NCBI GenBank assembly: GCA_010405405.1
Contig: MU004231.1
Coordinates: 1,757,386 to 1,821,385 of the forward strand
Source of the DNA: Microthyrium microscopicum
Lineage: Eukaryota > Ascomycota > Dothideomycetes > Microthyriales > Microthyriaceae
Direction: 5' to 3'
Length of the DNA: 64,000 nt
The notes beneath the pieces were generated by a model. It had not been told where the DNA came from. It saw only the letters and a list, made by a program, of their open reading frames with translations, and made no database searches. Both the position numbers and the translations under genes were made by a program. Shown here one piece after another: positions 33,031-43,482 of the stretch; within the stretch, counting starts at the first letter, position 1, and every line of letters starts with the position of its first letter.

Positions 33031-33742
33031 TCAGGATACAATCTCTGCTACCGTTGACCCGCCGTTATTGATTGCCTCACCATTGCGTGCACCAGTTGAT
33101 CCTGGGTCCAGCTTTACATCATGATTGATATGCTCCGTGCGGTCTTTCTGAGCGATAGATGGGGAGCGAAGGTGCTGAAGTATGTAGTCATTGCACTTCT
33201 CAGGGCTGGCAGTCGAATCCACGACGATAGTATTGATTGTCAAAGGACGAAGAGGATTCTCGATCCAGGTTTTGAAACGGGTCCCAAAATCATCGGCGTT
33301 GGCAAGATCTGGTGGTGGGCAGTTCACACCTGTTGGCTGACTTCTTAGCGAGGCCCTGTGTTTGAGCCTTTGATCCAGCAGGTCGATATCCTCTACTCTA
33401 CACTCGATATATCTGTAGTCGAGACCGTATTTCTCGGCCAGAGCCATGCCTGTTTCCAAGACGTAGTTGTACTGACACATGCTATCAAACAGAATGTTGC
33501 GACCTTGTTTGATTATATCTTCTGCCATAGCGAAGCCTAAGTGGTATGCGAGTCTGGGAGACTTGTCCATTGAAATGTCGTTGTCAAGATAAAATGATTT
33601 GATAAGGTCATAGTTAATGATCACGGCATCAATAGATTGTGCTAGCAATGTGCTAGCAATGTGCTAGCAATGCAGCAATTGTGCTCTTGCCGGAACCTGG
33701 CGTACCGGACATTTGGATGAACAGTTTGTTGGATATAGACAT
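33031..33742 (-). pseudogene. P-loop kinase-like gene frameshifted by an 11-bp tandem repeat
   Basis: The N-terminal frame starts at 33742 (MSISNKLFIQ) and contains a complete Walker A motif, GTPGSGKST (13-21). It runs into a TAG within a tandem 11-mer at 33638-33670. The rest of the protein continues in another frame from 33648 to 33031 (about 205 codons) with regions typical of AAA_33-type ATP/GTP-binding kinases (GRNILFDSMCQYNYVLETGM, YIECRVEDIDLLDQRLKHR). Three perfect 11-base units are present. The two extra units add 22 bases and shift the frame, and no GT donor allows splicing around them without losing the P-loop. Small-molecule kinase activity would be expected for intact members. 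This copy is broken as read, unless repeat number varies in the population. Confidence 0.7.
33638..33670 (-). repeat. Triplicated 11-bp unit inside the kinase frame
   Basis: Plus strand TGTGCTAGCAA occurs three times without a mismatch, directly after the P-loop codons on the minus strand. Each unit carries TAG in one frame. The unit length is not a multiple of three, so copy number decides whether the gene is open. Confidence 0.95.
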
Positions 33743-34865
33743 AATTCTTTGTGAGCCTTCGAGACCGGTTAGAACTGGAAATTGAAGGAAGGAGATTTTT
33801 TTTATACTTGGCAGTGGCTTGCTTGTGATCAATCAATGTGCTGGATTGCGCCGGTGGAAAGTTCAAAAGTTCAGGAGTATGTGATAAGTTGATAGTGAAA
33901 TTAGATTGAGCCTAGCTGGTATAAGGAAACGGTGGGAGCTAAATACGCCAGACTAACAGCTGGAGGCATGGCAAGGCAGCCACAAGGCGCGAACATTGGG
34001 CGCAATGGGCTCAACTGAGAGCGGCATCAGGCTGGAGTTCTTATTGTAAAACGTGGCGCTCGATGTGTGGAAGTTCGTTCTGAATGCCTCTCGATATGCC
34101 TTATGCAGGTATAATAAAAGTTCTTAACGAGCCGGCTATGCTCTGTTAGATTCTAGCGACCTGATATCGAGAAGTCGTGAAGACACCGATTTTGGGATTT
34201 CAACAATTTCATGTTGATATCGGGATGGTTCGCCTACCGCCATGACCACAGCTAATTGCAAATCAGCCGGTATCGATTGCCTGAGGCCGGTGTATCTAGC
34301 AGAGAGTGCATAGGTTGATAAGCTTGGTAAAAAAGATAGCAACAATGGGTAACTTGCAGAAAGAAAAGCTGAACATGGCGCCTTGCAATTAATGCCGATT
34401 TACTTCAAGACTCTTCGGAGAGTTGTAACTTAGCAGCGGTAATCTTCATTCGTTCGTAATTCTGGCAGTACTTTATTGAAAATCAGTTCAGTCACTAGAG
34501 TAATTCGCTTCTAGTTCAATCCGTGTCGCAGATGCCCACCACTTCTTCGCTGGTTCACATACATGCATGTAAATGAGATGACTCCATAGCACAATTGGCT
34601 ATCTTATATCAAACTAATATCAGCCTTACCGACGAGCTAACTTTTATGAAAAGAAAGTCAAGGCGTGAAAAACCAAACGTCCATTCTAGGCTTTTAGTAA
34701 AAGATAGTATGCACAGCTTGCACCTTTTCTTGCAATGGTTCCGCCCCTACTAGAAGCAAAAGAATAGGTGGATATAGACCCGAACCAAAGGTTGAAACAC
34801 CTGTACACCTTTACCATAACGCCGGCGGCCATAACAGATTCTTCATGAAAACAGTAATTTACACA
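33743..34865. other. AT-rich intergenic region
   Basis: About 1.1 kb between the broken kinase start and the 3' end of the fibrillarin gene. Only short ORFs are present (such as 34136-34345 minus), with no support. Confidence 0.4.
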
Positions 34866-36083
34866 TTATGCTGCGCGTTCGTAGATACCACACACAATAG
34901 CGTGATCTCTCTCAAAAGGTTCGAGCGTCAGTTGTTCCTTGGGCTTGATACGTCTATTACGGTTAGCTATGGAATAAAATGCTCAGAGGTAGAACTTACT
35001 CCTCTCTCAGTTTTTGTACTTCTCGTGCGAACACGGCCTCTGGGGCGGCAGTACTATCGATACAATTGGCCTTGATGGATATCACTACACCACCGCCAAC
35101 TTTGAGGAAGTTGTGAGCATTGAGACCGACAATACGGCTCTGATCAGGTTGCGCAACATCTGAAGATCTGTTAGAATTGGGGAACGTGTCAAGGACCAAA
35201 TTTTCATACCGGCAAAGATGCAATCGACCATTCCAACCAACATGCGATAGCGCATAGGATGTCTGGCGTCCTCGACGATAGGAATGACATTGGTTCGATG
35301 TTGAGCCATGTTGACGAGATCGCGACCACTTCGATGACTGAACTCGACAGCATATACCACACCAGTTGGGCCAACAATGTCAGCAACATGACTGACGGAA
35401 GTACCACTGGCAGCACCGAGATAGAGAACCCGACTTCCTGGCTTCATGTATATCGTTTCCATACCACCAAGAATACCAGCGGCCAGCTTGGATCTGAAAG
35501 GATTCCAGACTCGGTATTCTGTGTTGGTTGGAACAGCGGCGTCTCCATTGGTTTCGGCAGCTGGAGCTGAGTTTTGAACGGATATTCTCTTTTCGCCATA
35601 GACTGATTCGCCGGGTGTCAAGTTCTTGGTGACCAACATGTCTTCCTTTCCGCGTGCGACAAAGACGCCTAGATGGCGATGAGGTTCCTTGAAGTTGTTA
35701 GAAATATCTCTCAGACTTAGTAATTCGAGAGATATACGATGATGACTTTTTGACCACCCTTGGCGCCGAAACCACCACGTCCGCCTCGATCTCCTCCTCG
35801 AGGGGCACCACGACCTCGTCCACGGCCACCACGATCTCCTCCTCGACCACCGCCGAAACCACCACGTCCTCGTGAGCCTCCGCGATCGCCTTGTAGTATG
35901 TTAGTATTTGAAGCGATAATATTTTGCGCAAATTGATCAGGTGTAAGACTAACCTCCACCGAAGCCGCCGCGACCGCCTCGTCCACCACGATCTCCTCCA
36001 CGACCACGACCGCCAAATCCACCACGGTCCCCACCACCAAATCCACCGCGGGAACCTCCGCGACCTCTAGGAGTGAAGGCCAT
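34866..36083 (-). CDS. NOP1: Fibrillarin, box C/D snoRNP 2'-O-methyltransferase (335 aa)
   Basis: Five exons: 35954-36083, 35738-35889, 35210-35687, 35000-35159 and 34866-34953. The introns are 64, 50, 50 and 46 bases. The N-terminus is a Gly-Arg-rich domain ([20 protein letters not shown] and on to about residue 88), split by the first intron. The methyltransferase domain follows with [38 protein letters not shown], the SAM-binding [20 protein letters not shown] and [19 protein letters not shown]. It ends with [19 protein letters not shown]. It is the nucleolar enzyme that methylates rRNA riboses guided by C/D snoRNAs and can also methylate histone H2A glutamine in yeast. It shares a 330-base divergent promoter region with RPL17, which suits co-regulation of ribosome synthesis. 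Confidence 0.97.
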
Positions 36084-36413
36084 AGTATTGAGTTCGAAAG
36101 TGTGTTTGTTTAGAGAATATGTTGTTGTTGAGGAATACGGTGGGGTTGTGTAGCTCGAATGGAGGAGCTTTAAAAAAAAAGTTCGAGCTCCAAAGTTGGT
36201 AAGGATTTTTTTCGGAGGGCAGGAAGTCTTGGCACACTAGTCCCGCTTGCCCACTTTGATAGGACCCCTGCTCGGAATAACAGTAAATCCGGTCTCCGCG
36301 GCCACTGCGCTGCTGCCACTCCACATTGAGGAAATTGTTACTCTACTACCGCCCGGAATCCCATCGCCAACTCTTCAACCACAACACTTCGTATAAATCG
36401 ACAACCGCCCAAA
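36084..36413. promoter_or_regulatory. Divergent promoter region between NOP1 and RPL17
   Basis: 330 bases separate the two start codons. A homopolymeric tract of nine A at about 36172-36181 and a C/T-rich leader before the RPL17 ATG are visible. No specific factor site is claimed. The arrangement of a nucleolar methyltransferase and a ribosomal protein gene head to head suggests shared ribosome-biogenesis control. Confidence 0.5.
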
Positions 36414-37122
36414 ATGGTTCGATACGGAGCTGAACACCTCGAAAGCGCCAAATCGGCCCGCTCCCGGGGCTCCTACCTTCGTGTCTCCTTCAAGAACACC
36501 CGCGAGACCGCACAAGCAATCAATGGATGGAAAGTGGACCGCGCTCTCCAATACCTTGAGAACGTGAAGGAGAAGAAGGAGGCCATTCCTATGCGCCGCT
36601 ATGCTGGAAGCACTGGTCGCACTGCTCAGGGTACGTCGAGACTGGTTGGATGTTGGAAGAAAAATCAATTGGCAGAGATATATGGAATCATTGAAGACTG
36701 GAACTAACATTCGGTCTTCCTAGGCAAGCAATTCGGTGTCTCCAAAGCTCGCTGGCCCGTCAAGTCTGCGGACTTTCTCCTCGGTCTCCTTAAGAACGCT
36801 GAAGCCAATGCCGACTCAAAAGGTCTCGATACCTCAAATCTCATCGTCAAGCACATCCAGGTCAACCAAGCACCCAAACAGCGCCGCCGAACATACCGTG
36901 CTCACGGTCGTGTATGTCATACTTGTCAAAATTGGATCTGCGCAGAAAAGCTGACAACATCTTTAGATCAACCCATACATGTCCAACCCATGCCACATCG
37001 AATTGATCCTCACTGAGGCCCCAGAATCCGTCCAAAAGTCTTCCGATGCTGATGAGCGTGGTGTACGGATCAACGCGAGACAGCGTGGTGCTCGTAACCG
37101 TAAGGCGATTGCTGCGGCATAA
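36414..37122 (+). CDS. RPL17: 60S ribosomal protein L17 (uL22, 186 aa)
   Basis: Exons 36414-36630, 36724-36911 and 36967-37122 are joined across introns of 93 and 55 bases. The product begins [20 protein letters not shown] and contains the conserved [55 protein letters not shown] and ELILTE blocks of uL22. Length matches eukaryotic L17. It lines the peptide exit tunnel of the large ribosomal subunit. The first intron is longer than most in the window, as often seen in fungal ribosomal protein genes. Confidence 0.97.
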
Positions 37123-37354
37123 AGGGAAATAAACATTGCATAGTAGTGGCTAGGCTTTTCCTTGGGAGTTCATCTAGCGGTGCACAACGGCGTGTCACAT
37201 TATCACTCGGTTAGGGTCTTTTCAAAAGAATAGCAAGAGTCAAATTCATGATTTGAAAAGGTTCATGGCGTGTCTATCATATCTATCGTGTCTATCATGC
37301 TGCAGTGAGTTGGGTATCATGATCATATAAAATCCATCCTTCGAAAGTATGCCT

Positions 37355-38380
37355 TCAAAGCTTGGATGAGTCTTTCGACTCCAACACAGCATCATTGACC
37401 CCATTAGGATCCATCATAAACGACTCATCTCCATAGAATTTCCACCCTCTCTCCTCTCCACCACTCAGAAAACTACAATCTGAATTCTTGATACAATCCC
37501 ATCCACCACCCACACCAGTCCCCTTCCACTTAACCTTCGGCACACCCTCCATTGTCTTCTCGCCCACTTCCTCAAACCTCGTAGCCACACCCTTCCGCCT
37601 ATAAACAGATAGCCCCGCCGTATAACACTGAAAGTCATCCTCCGCAAAATCCTCTGGCATCACACCAGTCAACACCCGTCCCGCGACAATTATACACGCC
37701 GCATGACTACATATCAACACCGTCTTGACACCCGTCCGATCACACTCCTCCACGATCTTGCCCAGTACGTAGGCCACCCGCTCATGCAGTCCTTCCAGAG
37801 TATCGCCATATACGTCAGGCTCTAATACAGCCTTGTACTGCATATCCAGCAAACCCGGAAAATGCTCGTTCTCCAATTCCGCAGTTGTCGCAGGTTTGGG
37901 ATGCGCGAAGGGTGCGCGGCCGTGAAAATCGCCGAGACCGGGTTCGATGCGTACGCGTAGTCTATCGGGTAAGGGAAGCGTGGCAGGTGATGGAGGTGAG
38001 GCAAGTGGACTGTGAGTTGTAACATGAAGAGGTAGACGGCGCAGGGTAGGCAGTAAAGTCTGTATACACCGATAATAAGGCGAGCAGTAAATAGCGTCGA
38101 TAGGCGGTTGGATGGCCGCAAGATGTGCGCCTAGTTGGTCTGCTTGCGCGAGGCCGTGGGCGGTGAGGACGGGGTCGGAGGGGATACCGGTGGGGAGAGG
38201 GCTTGTGGTGGAGTAGGCGCCGGTTCGGTGGTCGATAGAGAAGTTCATGCGGAACTGCAAACCAAGTTAGCAAGGGAATGGAATGCGGTGGTTAGTTTGG
38301 AGTTCCATATGGGATGTTATGGGTATGGAAGGGGAGGAGCGTACTGCATGGCGCACGATATAGATGTTTTCGAGCACCAT
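37355..38380 (-). CDS. TFIIIC tau55-like histidine phosphatase domain protein (311 aa)
   Basis: A 36-base first exon (38345-38380, MVLENIYIVRHA) is spliced over a 90-base intron to 37355-38254 (FRMNFSIDHRTGAYSTT..). The histidine phosphatase signature is RH at residues 10-11. A second catalytic His lies in VLICSHAACIIVAG, and an Arg/Glu-bearing core spans YCSPYYRCIQTLLPTLRRLP. The C-terminal DCSFLSGGEERGWKFYGDE resembles the FLSSGEE block of the yeast Pol III factor subunit Tfc7/tau55. In that case it would act in TFIIIC-dependent transcription or be a related soluble phosphatase. Upstream frames confuse the start, but the splice-joined RH motif strongly supports this model. Confidence 0.82.
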
Positions 38381-38750
38381 TTTGGGGGTTGGTAGAAGGC
38401 TCGAGGAGAGAGGAGGAGGTTATTGGATCACTTGGTATGAATGCGCATTTTCCGAGCGGTGAGGTTTGGCAAACTCATGGACGTTTGGTGTTGTGGTTTG
38501 AATCATGAACCTCGGCACAGTTTGAAGTAGCATATTTTGGACAAGGAAAAGGAGAATCCTCGAGAGCTGATGTTTCTTTGTACTAGAGCCTGAAGACCTG
38601 TCTTAAACAACGGGCAGGAGATGCGTCACTTTGCAAGGTATCACAGAAAGGAATATAGAATGTACACCCAAAGAATCAATTGTCACATGGAGGGGTATCT
38701 AGAACACCGGTTTTTCTGCCTGATCAAACTGGACACCACGCCTCGCCAAT
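38381..38750. other. Intergenic region
   Basis: 370 bases between two minus-strand genes: the promoter side of the tau55-like gene and the 3' flank of RPS22. Nothing else was seen. Confidence 0.4.
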
Positions 38751-39401
38751 CTAGTAAAAGAATCCTAGAATCTTGCCAGCAACGTGCTTGCGTCTCGCCT
38801 CCTCGTGGTCCATGATTCCAGCACTGGTGGTGAGGATAATGTAACCGAATTGACGGGATGGTAGAAGCTTCACGACCCACTTCTCGAGATCACGGAGTTG
38901 GACGTTGTAGCGAGGGCTGATGCAGCCGGTCTTGTTGAGACTAGATATGAATCAGCATGGCTCAATAATGGTGACAAGAGCTTTACGTACCGGCCATTCA
39001 ATTGAATGACAATCTTGCCATTGCGGTGGTCATCAACTTCCTCAAATTCGCCAATGTATCCTAAGCGGAGAGTTAGTATGTTGCGAGAATTTAAACATCG
39101 AAGGCCATGGGAATAGATCCGTTAACGTGTAAGAACTTTCGCACACCGAAAAGTGGTAATCTTCCGAATACTTAAAGGACGCTGACCGTGGATATTTTGA
39201 GGCCAGCGTCTAGTTATCAACCCGGGTGAGGTATGCGAGAGGAGGCCGAAGAAATGGTTTGAACGTACCGTGCTTTTGCATGACAGAGAGGAATTTGACA
39301 ATGACCTTGCTGCTTGGGCGAATCAAGACTTGACGCTTTCCGGCCTTTTCGGCGTTGTTGATGGCATTGAGCGCATCGTTGAGAACGGAGGTACGAGTCA
39401 T
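38751..39401 (-). CDS. RPS22: 40S ribosomal protein S22/S15a (uS8, 130 aa)
   Basis: Exons 39269-39401, 38991-39060 and 38751-38940. The introns are 208 and 50 bases. The protein begins [20 protein letters not shown] and has the uS8 blocks [39 protein letters not shown] and [20 protein letters not shown]. It ends GKILGFFY, the standard C-terminus. It binds 18S rRNA in the small-subunit body. The first intron is about four times longer than is usual in this window. I inspected it for a box C/D snoRNA and saw no convincing C/D pair. Confidence 0.97.
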
Positions 39402-39932
39402 GTTGATGGTAGACTGAGATTCTCAATGGCAAACGTTGCGACTGAGGTATCTATTGACGAAGGAGTTAGCATTCAGCAGCCCAAGCATGAAGGTACCCAT
39501 AATTTCGTAAAGGAAGGGTTCTTCAGCTTGTGTTGCGAAAGGGAGACGCGTATCACTCTTTGAAAAGTGATTGCGCTCCCTGGCTCACTGAACACGAGGA
39601 ACAGAAGATTGTCGACATACCTTAGGATGGTGATTGAAGAGTTGGAGAATTCGTGGGTGCAAAGTTGAAGTTGACGATGGAAATTCAAAAAGGATGGTGG
39701 TGCGCGACAAGATGGCCCGAGCGTTTGGTGGTCGGAGCTTTGATGGATCTTATCGATAAGTGGAGTTAGCGTGATCTCTGATGGCGAACTTGTCAATGAT
39801 GATACCAGGCGGCAAGACATGGTTTTTACAGATATTCTTTTGTATCATCTCCTACTAGCTTTTTTATTTGGCATTAGCGAATTGTTGTCCTAGAGTTTAC
39901 GTTTTCGGTATCTTTATTCCTCGATCACGACC
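39402..39932. other. Divergent intergenic region (RPS22 and LysM-like gene)
   Basis: About 530 bases between opposite start codons, likely promoters of both genes. ORFs here lack support. Confidence 0.4.
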
Positions 39933-40711
39933 ATGGATTGGACCACATGTTGCGTTTGCGCTCAAGTGCAAGACTCGCGCTTCTCTCCATACCTGGATGA
40001 GAAGACAGAGAAGGAAGTTGCTGCTCATCGTTACGAGTGTTGCAACAGAGAGGTTTGCCCACCGTGCCTACAATCACAGCCGCGCTTCAGATCATATTGC
40101 CCCTATTGCCAACAAGCTTCTGGCGCAGTACAACAGCCAGACAGCAGCAAATCAGCATGGGCAAGACATGCGAGACCTGGAGTTGAGGATTCTGAGAAAT
40201 CATACGACGGCATGACTTTGATAGATGGATTATCTGAGGATGAACCAGCTGCTGATGTGCTGCATTTCGTGGACCCCAACAACGACTCCATAAACTCCTT
40301 GGCCATTCGATATGCCGTTCCTGCCAAATGTCTTCGCCATACAAACGGCATATACTCAGATCATCTCCTCGCCGCGCGAAGAAGCATTCTCATCCCTGGT
40401 GAGTATTACAAAGGCGGGGTATCGCTGAGTCCGCGACCGATCGAAGGTGAAGAGGAAGAAGCGCGAAAAGGAAAGCTTCGGCGCTTTCAGACAACCTGCA
40501 AGGTCCCAGAGTAAGCTCACATCAGTGTGCATCAAGCCATGCTAACAAGCATTAACGAGTTGTTAGATATGACGTTGCATGCCTGTATCTCGAACAGACA
40601 GACTACGATCTTGAGGCTGCTATCGATAACTTCCAGGCGGATGAAGCGTGGGAACGAGCGAACCCATTGGCTAAAGGCAAAGCCATGAAGACGACAAGGC
40701 GACGGGCATGA
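39933..40711 (+). CDS. Zinc-finger/LysM protein with UBA-like end (240 aa)
   Basis: Exons 39933-40510 and 40567-40711 (intron 56 bases) are joined in frame, with an ACCATGG start context. Three parts can be seen. A Cys-rich N-terminus (about 6-59, CCVC..RYECCNREVCPPC..YCPYC) looks like a RING-type or treble-clef zinc finger. A LysM-like module (about 110-157, LHFVDPNNDSINSLAIRYAV..LRHTNGIYSDHLL..ILIPGEY) follows. The C-terminal block (about 194-227, YDVACLYLEQTDYDLEAAID) resembles a UBA/CUE helical bundle. There is no signal peptide, so it is unlike secreted chitin-binding LysM effectors and more like intracellular LysM proteins. Function is unknown; ubiquitin-related adaptor work is an inference. 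Confidence 0.82.
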
Positions 40712-41452
40712 ACTATGGAGGACTTGAAACGTAGGCCTGGTGATGGGTCTAGCGGAAGTAGTTCGTGGTTGACGTCAAAATCAAGAGATGGGTGAAGATA
40801 AGGCTGTCACAAAGAGCAAGAATTACACCAAAACTAGAGAAGACATCAATGGCATCGTCGCAAGGTGTGTTGCTGCAAGGGCAGCTGAAGATTCTCGCGA
40901 TGGGCTATTTTTGGGCTAGCACGCCAAGTCAGGTTGGCCAGGGTCCGTGCAACCAACCACCCTTGAGCTTTCTGATCTTAAGCGCCTTGCCCAACTTCAC
41001 ATCAACCAGTCACATACAAAAGAGGCTCTAAGAAGATGGCTACAAGGTCCGCTTTGGCCTGTCGTTTCTGATCGGATGCCAATGACATTGGATTGTCGGC
41101 CCCAACATGCCTGTCACTCAACGGCCTCCCACATCAACTCTCAAAGCCTAATGGTTCCGTAGCGCTGAGGATGCAGTCCGTCTCCTTTCAACAGTACACG
41201 GGCGCGAAGTTTGACGTTAGGAAGCCTATTCTGCAGATGGAGTGGCGCCAGGAATGTCTTAGTATCTGTAGAAGGGTGGGGATCAACAAAAGGACGATTG
41301 ATAAATGTAGACAACCCTTCTTCTTACATGTATGGTAGATAGGTCCTTGAGAATACCTACCCTGACTTCACTCGTCCTTCCCTTATATTTCATTTCTTCA
41401 TTTTCTTTCTAGTCTTTCTCTGACATTGCCTTTGAAAGGATAATTAGTAGCC
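40712..41452. other. Intergenic region
   Basis: About 740 bases between two plus-strand genes. Overlapping short ORFs (40765-41338) have no domains and no splice link. It is the promoter side of the membrane protein gene. Confidence 0.4.
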
Positions 41453-42234
41453 ATGGTTTTTCAAGTTTACAGGAATATGACCCACCGAACCATCGCCGCC
41501 ATGAGCGATAGGAGCTCTTCACGATTTACACGCGTTGTTGAACTTGTCCTTCAGGTCTTGACGACAATTATCGCGGCAGCAATTATCGGAACGTCTGCGC
41601 ATGTTTACCATGCTCATCAAGCTGGACTGTCAAGCCAAAATCCAGTATGGCTACCACTTTGGCCGGACCATTTTGAGACTACAGGAAATAAAGTGATGAT
41701 TGGCACATCATCAGCTATCGTCTTCCTCACTCTCCTATATATTGCCATTTCATTCTTTCCAAAGGTTAGTAACCGTTTTCTGTAGGCCATTCGCCTCGTT
41801 CTAACTTCGTTATAGTTCAGTCACAATCATCAGCCAAAGCTTTCGGCCCTCCTCCTTGTTGGCGTTTCCACACTATGCATTCTTCTCGCCATCTCAAGCC
41901 TCGTTGTATCATCTCTACTTGAACGACGAACTGGCAGCGGCGACACCATACGATCATGGACCTGTAAATTCAGCGGGCCTGCTACAGCCTGGAGCCTAAT
42001 TCCATCCAACATGTCGAGCAAGAGCTTCCGAACTCTGTGCACACAAAGCGTAAGCACACTCGCATAATTCCGTGGTAGTTCATGCACTGACGGATTTAGT
42101 TGTTCTCATTCTACGCAATGATCCCCGTCCTTACATTCCAAACGATGGCCCTGTTCTTAGGTGTCTCACGTTTGATGAGATCGAAGCAGGAACCCGAGAG
42201 CCCAATGATGGGAGACAAGTCAAGCGTATACTAG
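41453..42234 (+). CDS. Four-transmembrane fungal protein (226 aa)
   Basis: Exons 41453-41764, 41816-42049 and 42100-42234 are joined in phase 0 across introns of 51 and 50 bases. Four hydrophobic segments are visible: VVELVLQVLTTIIAAAIIG (28-46), VMIGTSSAIVFLTLLYIAIS (81-100), ALLLVGVSTLCILLAISSLV (115-134) and SFYAMIPVLTFQTMALFLG (about 185-203). The loops are short, with a Cys in the segment between spans 3 and 4. The layout resembles MARVEL-like fungal membrane proteins. Function is unknown. The first ATG is used; a second at 41501 (MSDRSSSRF) is possible. Confidence 0.78.
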
Positions 42235-42550
42235 TTTGGGGATAAATCATCTGAGGAGCTTCGATGGAGTGTCTTCTTCTCAGTATGCCTCTATGAGATC
42301 AACAGTGTACAACATCAACAACAATGGAAAGGTGGCCTATATATCTTAATCAATAACTACATTTGCAAAACTTGTATCAGTGGAAATCAAGTCAAATGTA
42401 TTCAGATGCTGAATATTACATTCCCACCTCCACATTGAACGTGATTCTGCGCGATATTGCGCCTAAATAATGGGTATAAAACTACGACATCCAACCAAGC
42501 ACCCGCTCGAACAACAACCTAATATTACAGCCTTCCTCCGATTCCTTCAG
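42235..42550. other. Convergent 3' flanks
   Basis: 316 bases between converging genes. AT-rich, with no gene. Confidence 0.4.
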
Positions 42551-43482
42551 TTAAATATCCCCCATCCCATCCGCACGCCCACAAACCATACAATCCTCAT
42601 AAAGCGAAAAGCAAAACGGCTTGATGCCCTGCTCAACCTCCGCATCACCAACCACATGCCCTTCCCGACATCTCCACTCCCACCGTCCCCCTTTCTCCCG
42701 CGCCATATGGTTTGGCTCCCGAATCGTAAAGTCCTCCATCTCAAAACTCATATGCCCCAACGTGCGTAATCCACTGTCCTTGAACCGTTGACTCGTATGA
42801 TACCATAGCCACAGCGGATTCCACAGCTGATTTCCGCTCGCGCGTATCGTAAGGCTGACATCGCTTAACCGCCTCATCCCGCTCAATTGGGCTACTACCC
42901 GGTCTCGTAATGCCCAATCACCGCTGACATTACGCGGGTCGAACGATCCTTCTGCGCCGACGAGGGAGGGCGTGGCGAAGATGCGCAGGTGGACGGACTT
43001 TATGGCGCGCGAGACGGTGGGCGCGAGTGGTAAGAAGGGTGTTGTGGAGAAGGTGGAGGCGTCGAGTTTGAAGGTCAAAGTGCCGTGCTGCCAGTAGACG
43101 TGGAGAAATTCTTCACGGATTTGGCGCGAGACGGCGTTGAGGGATGTATATGAGAGTGGTGGGCCTTTTGGGGTGAGGAGCTTTTTAAGGGCGCGGAGAC
43201 GGGTGATGGGTTTCGGCTTGGGACTCGGCGGGAGGGACTCAAAGGCGCGGTCTTCGTTTTCAAGTAGACGTTCGAAGATTAGGAGGCGGACTTCGGCTGG
43301 GCTGGCGGATCTGTTAGCTTTGCTGTTGAGGAGGTGGCGAATACGTACAGTTTCATGAGCGGGAAGGTGCTATTGGGCTTGCTGTTTCGTTGTCGAAGTA
43401 GAGCGATTGCTGGGACCAAGGCAAGACATATAAGCGTTAAGATTATGGGAGTATAGCCCATTGTCATAATGCTCGTTGCCAT
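42551..43482 (-). CDS. F-box-like protein with N-terminal membrane anchor (294 aa)
   Basis: Exons 43349-43482 and 42551-43301 are joined over a 47-base intron (GTACGT donor, CGCCAG acceptor). Residues 9-30 (GYTPIILTLICLALVPAIAL) form a single membrane span. Immediately after it, MKLPAEVRLLIFERLLE has the Leu-Pro-x-Glu-x-Arg pattern of fungal F-box/2EXR-like motifs. Further on, NAVSRQIREEFLHVYWQHGT is the conserved block that follows in such proteins (recorded from fungal 2EXR-like families). The rest, including WRCREGHVVG and CMVCGR near the end, has paired Cys that might bind metal. Membrane-tethered members of this group are uncommon. No partner is evident. Confidence 0.72.

Noticed and set aside
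39061-39268. Box C/D snoRNA in the RPS22 intron
   Set aside because: A GTTGATAA-like C box occurs without a matching D box and terminal stem.
40765-41338. Series of overlapping plus-strand ORFs after the LysM-like gene
   Set aside because: No domains, no initiation or splice evidence, and they overlap in several frames. Treated as intergenic.
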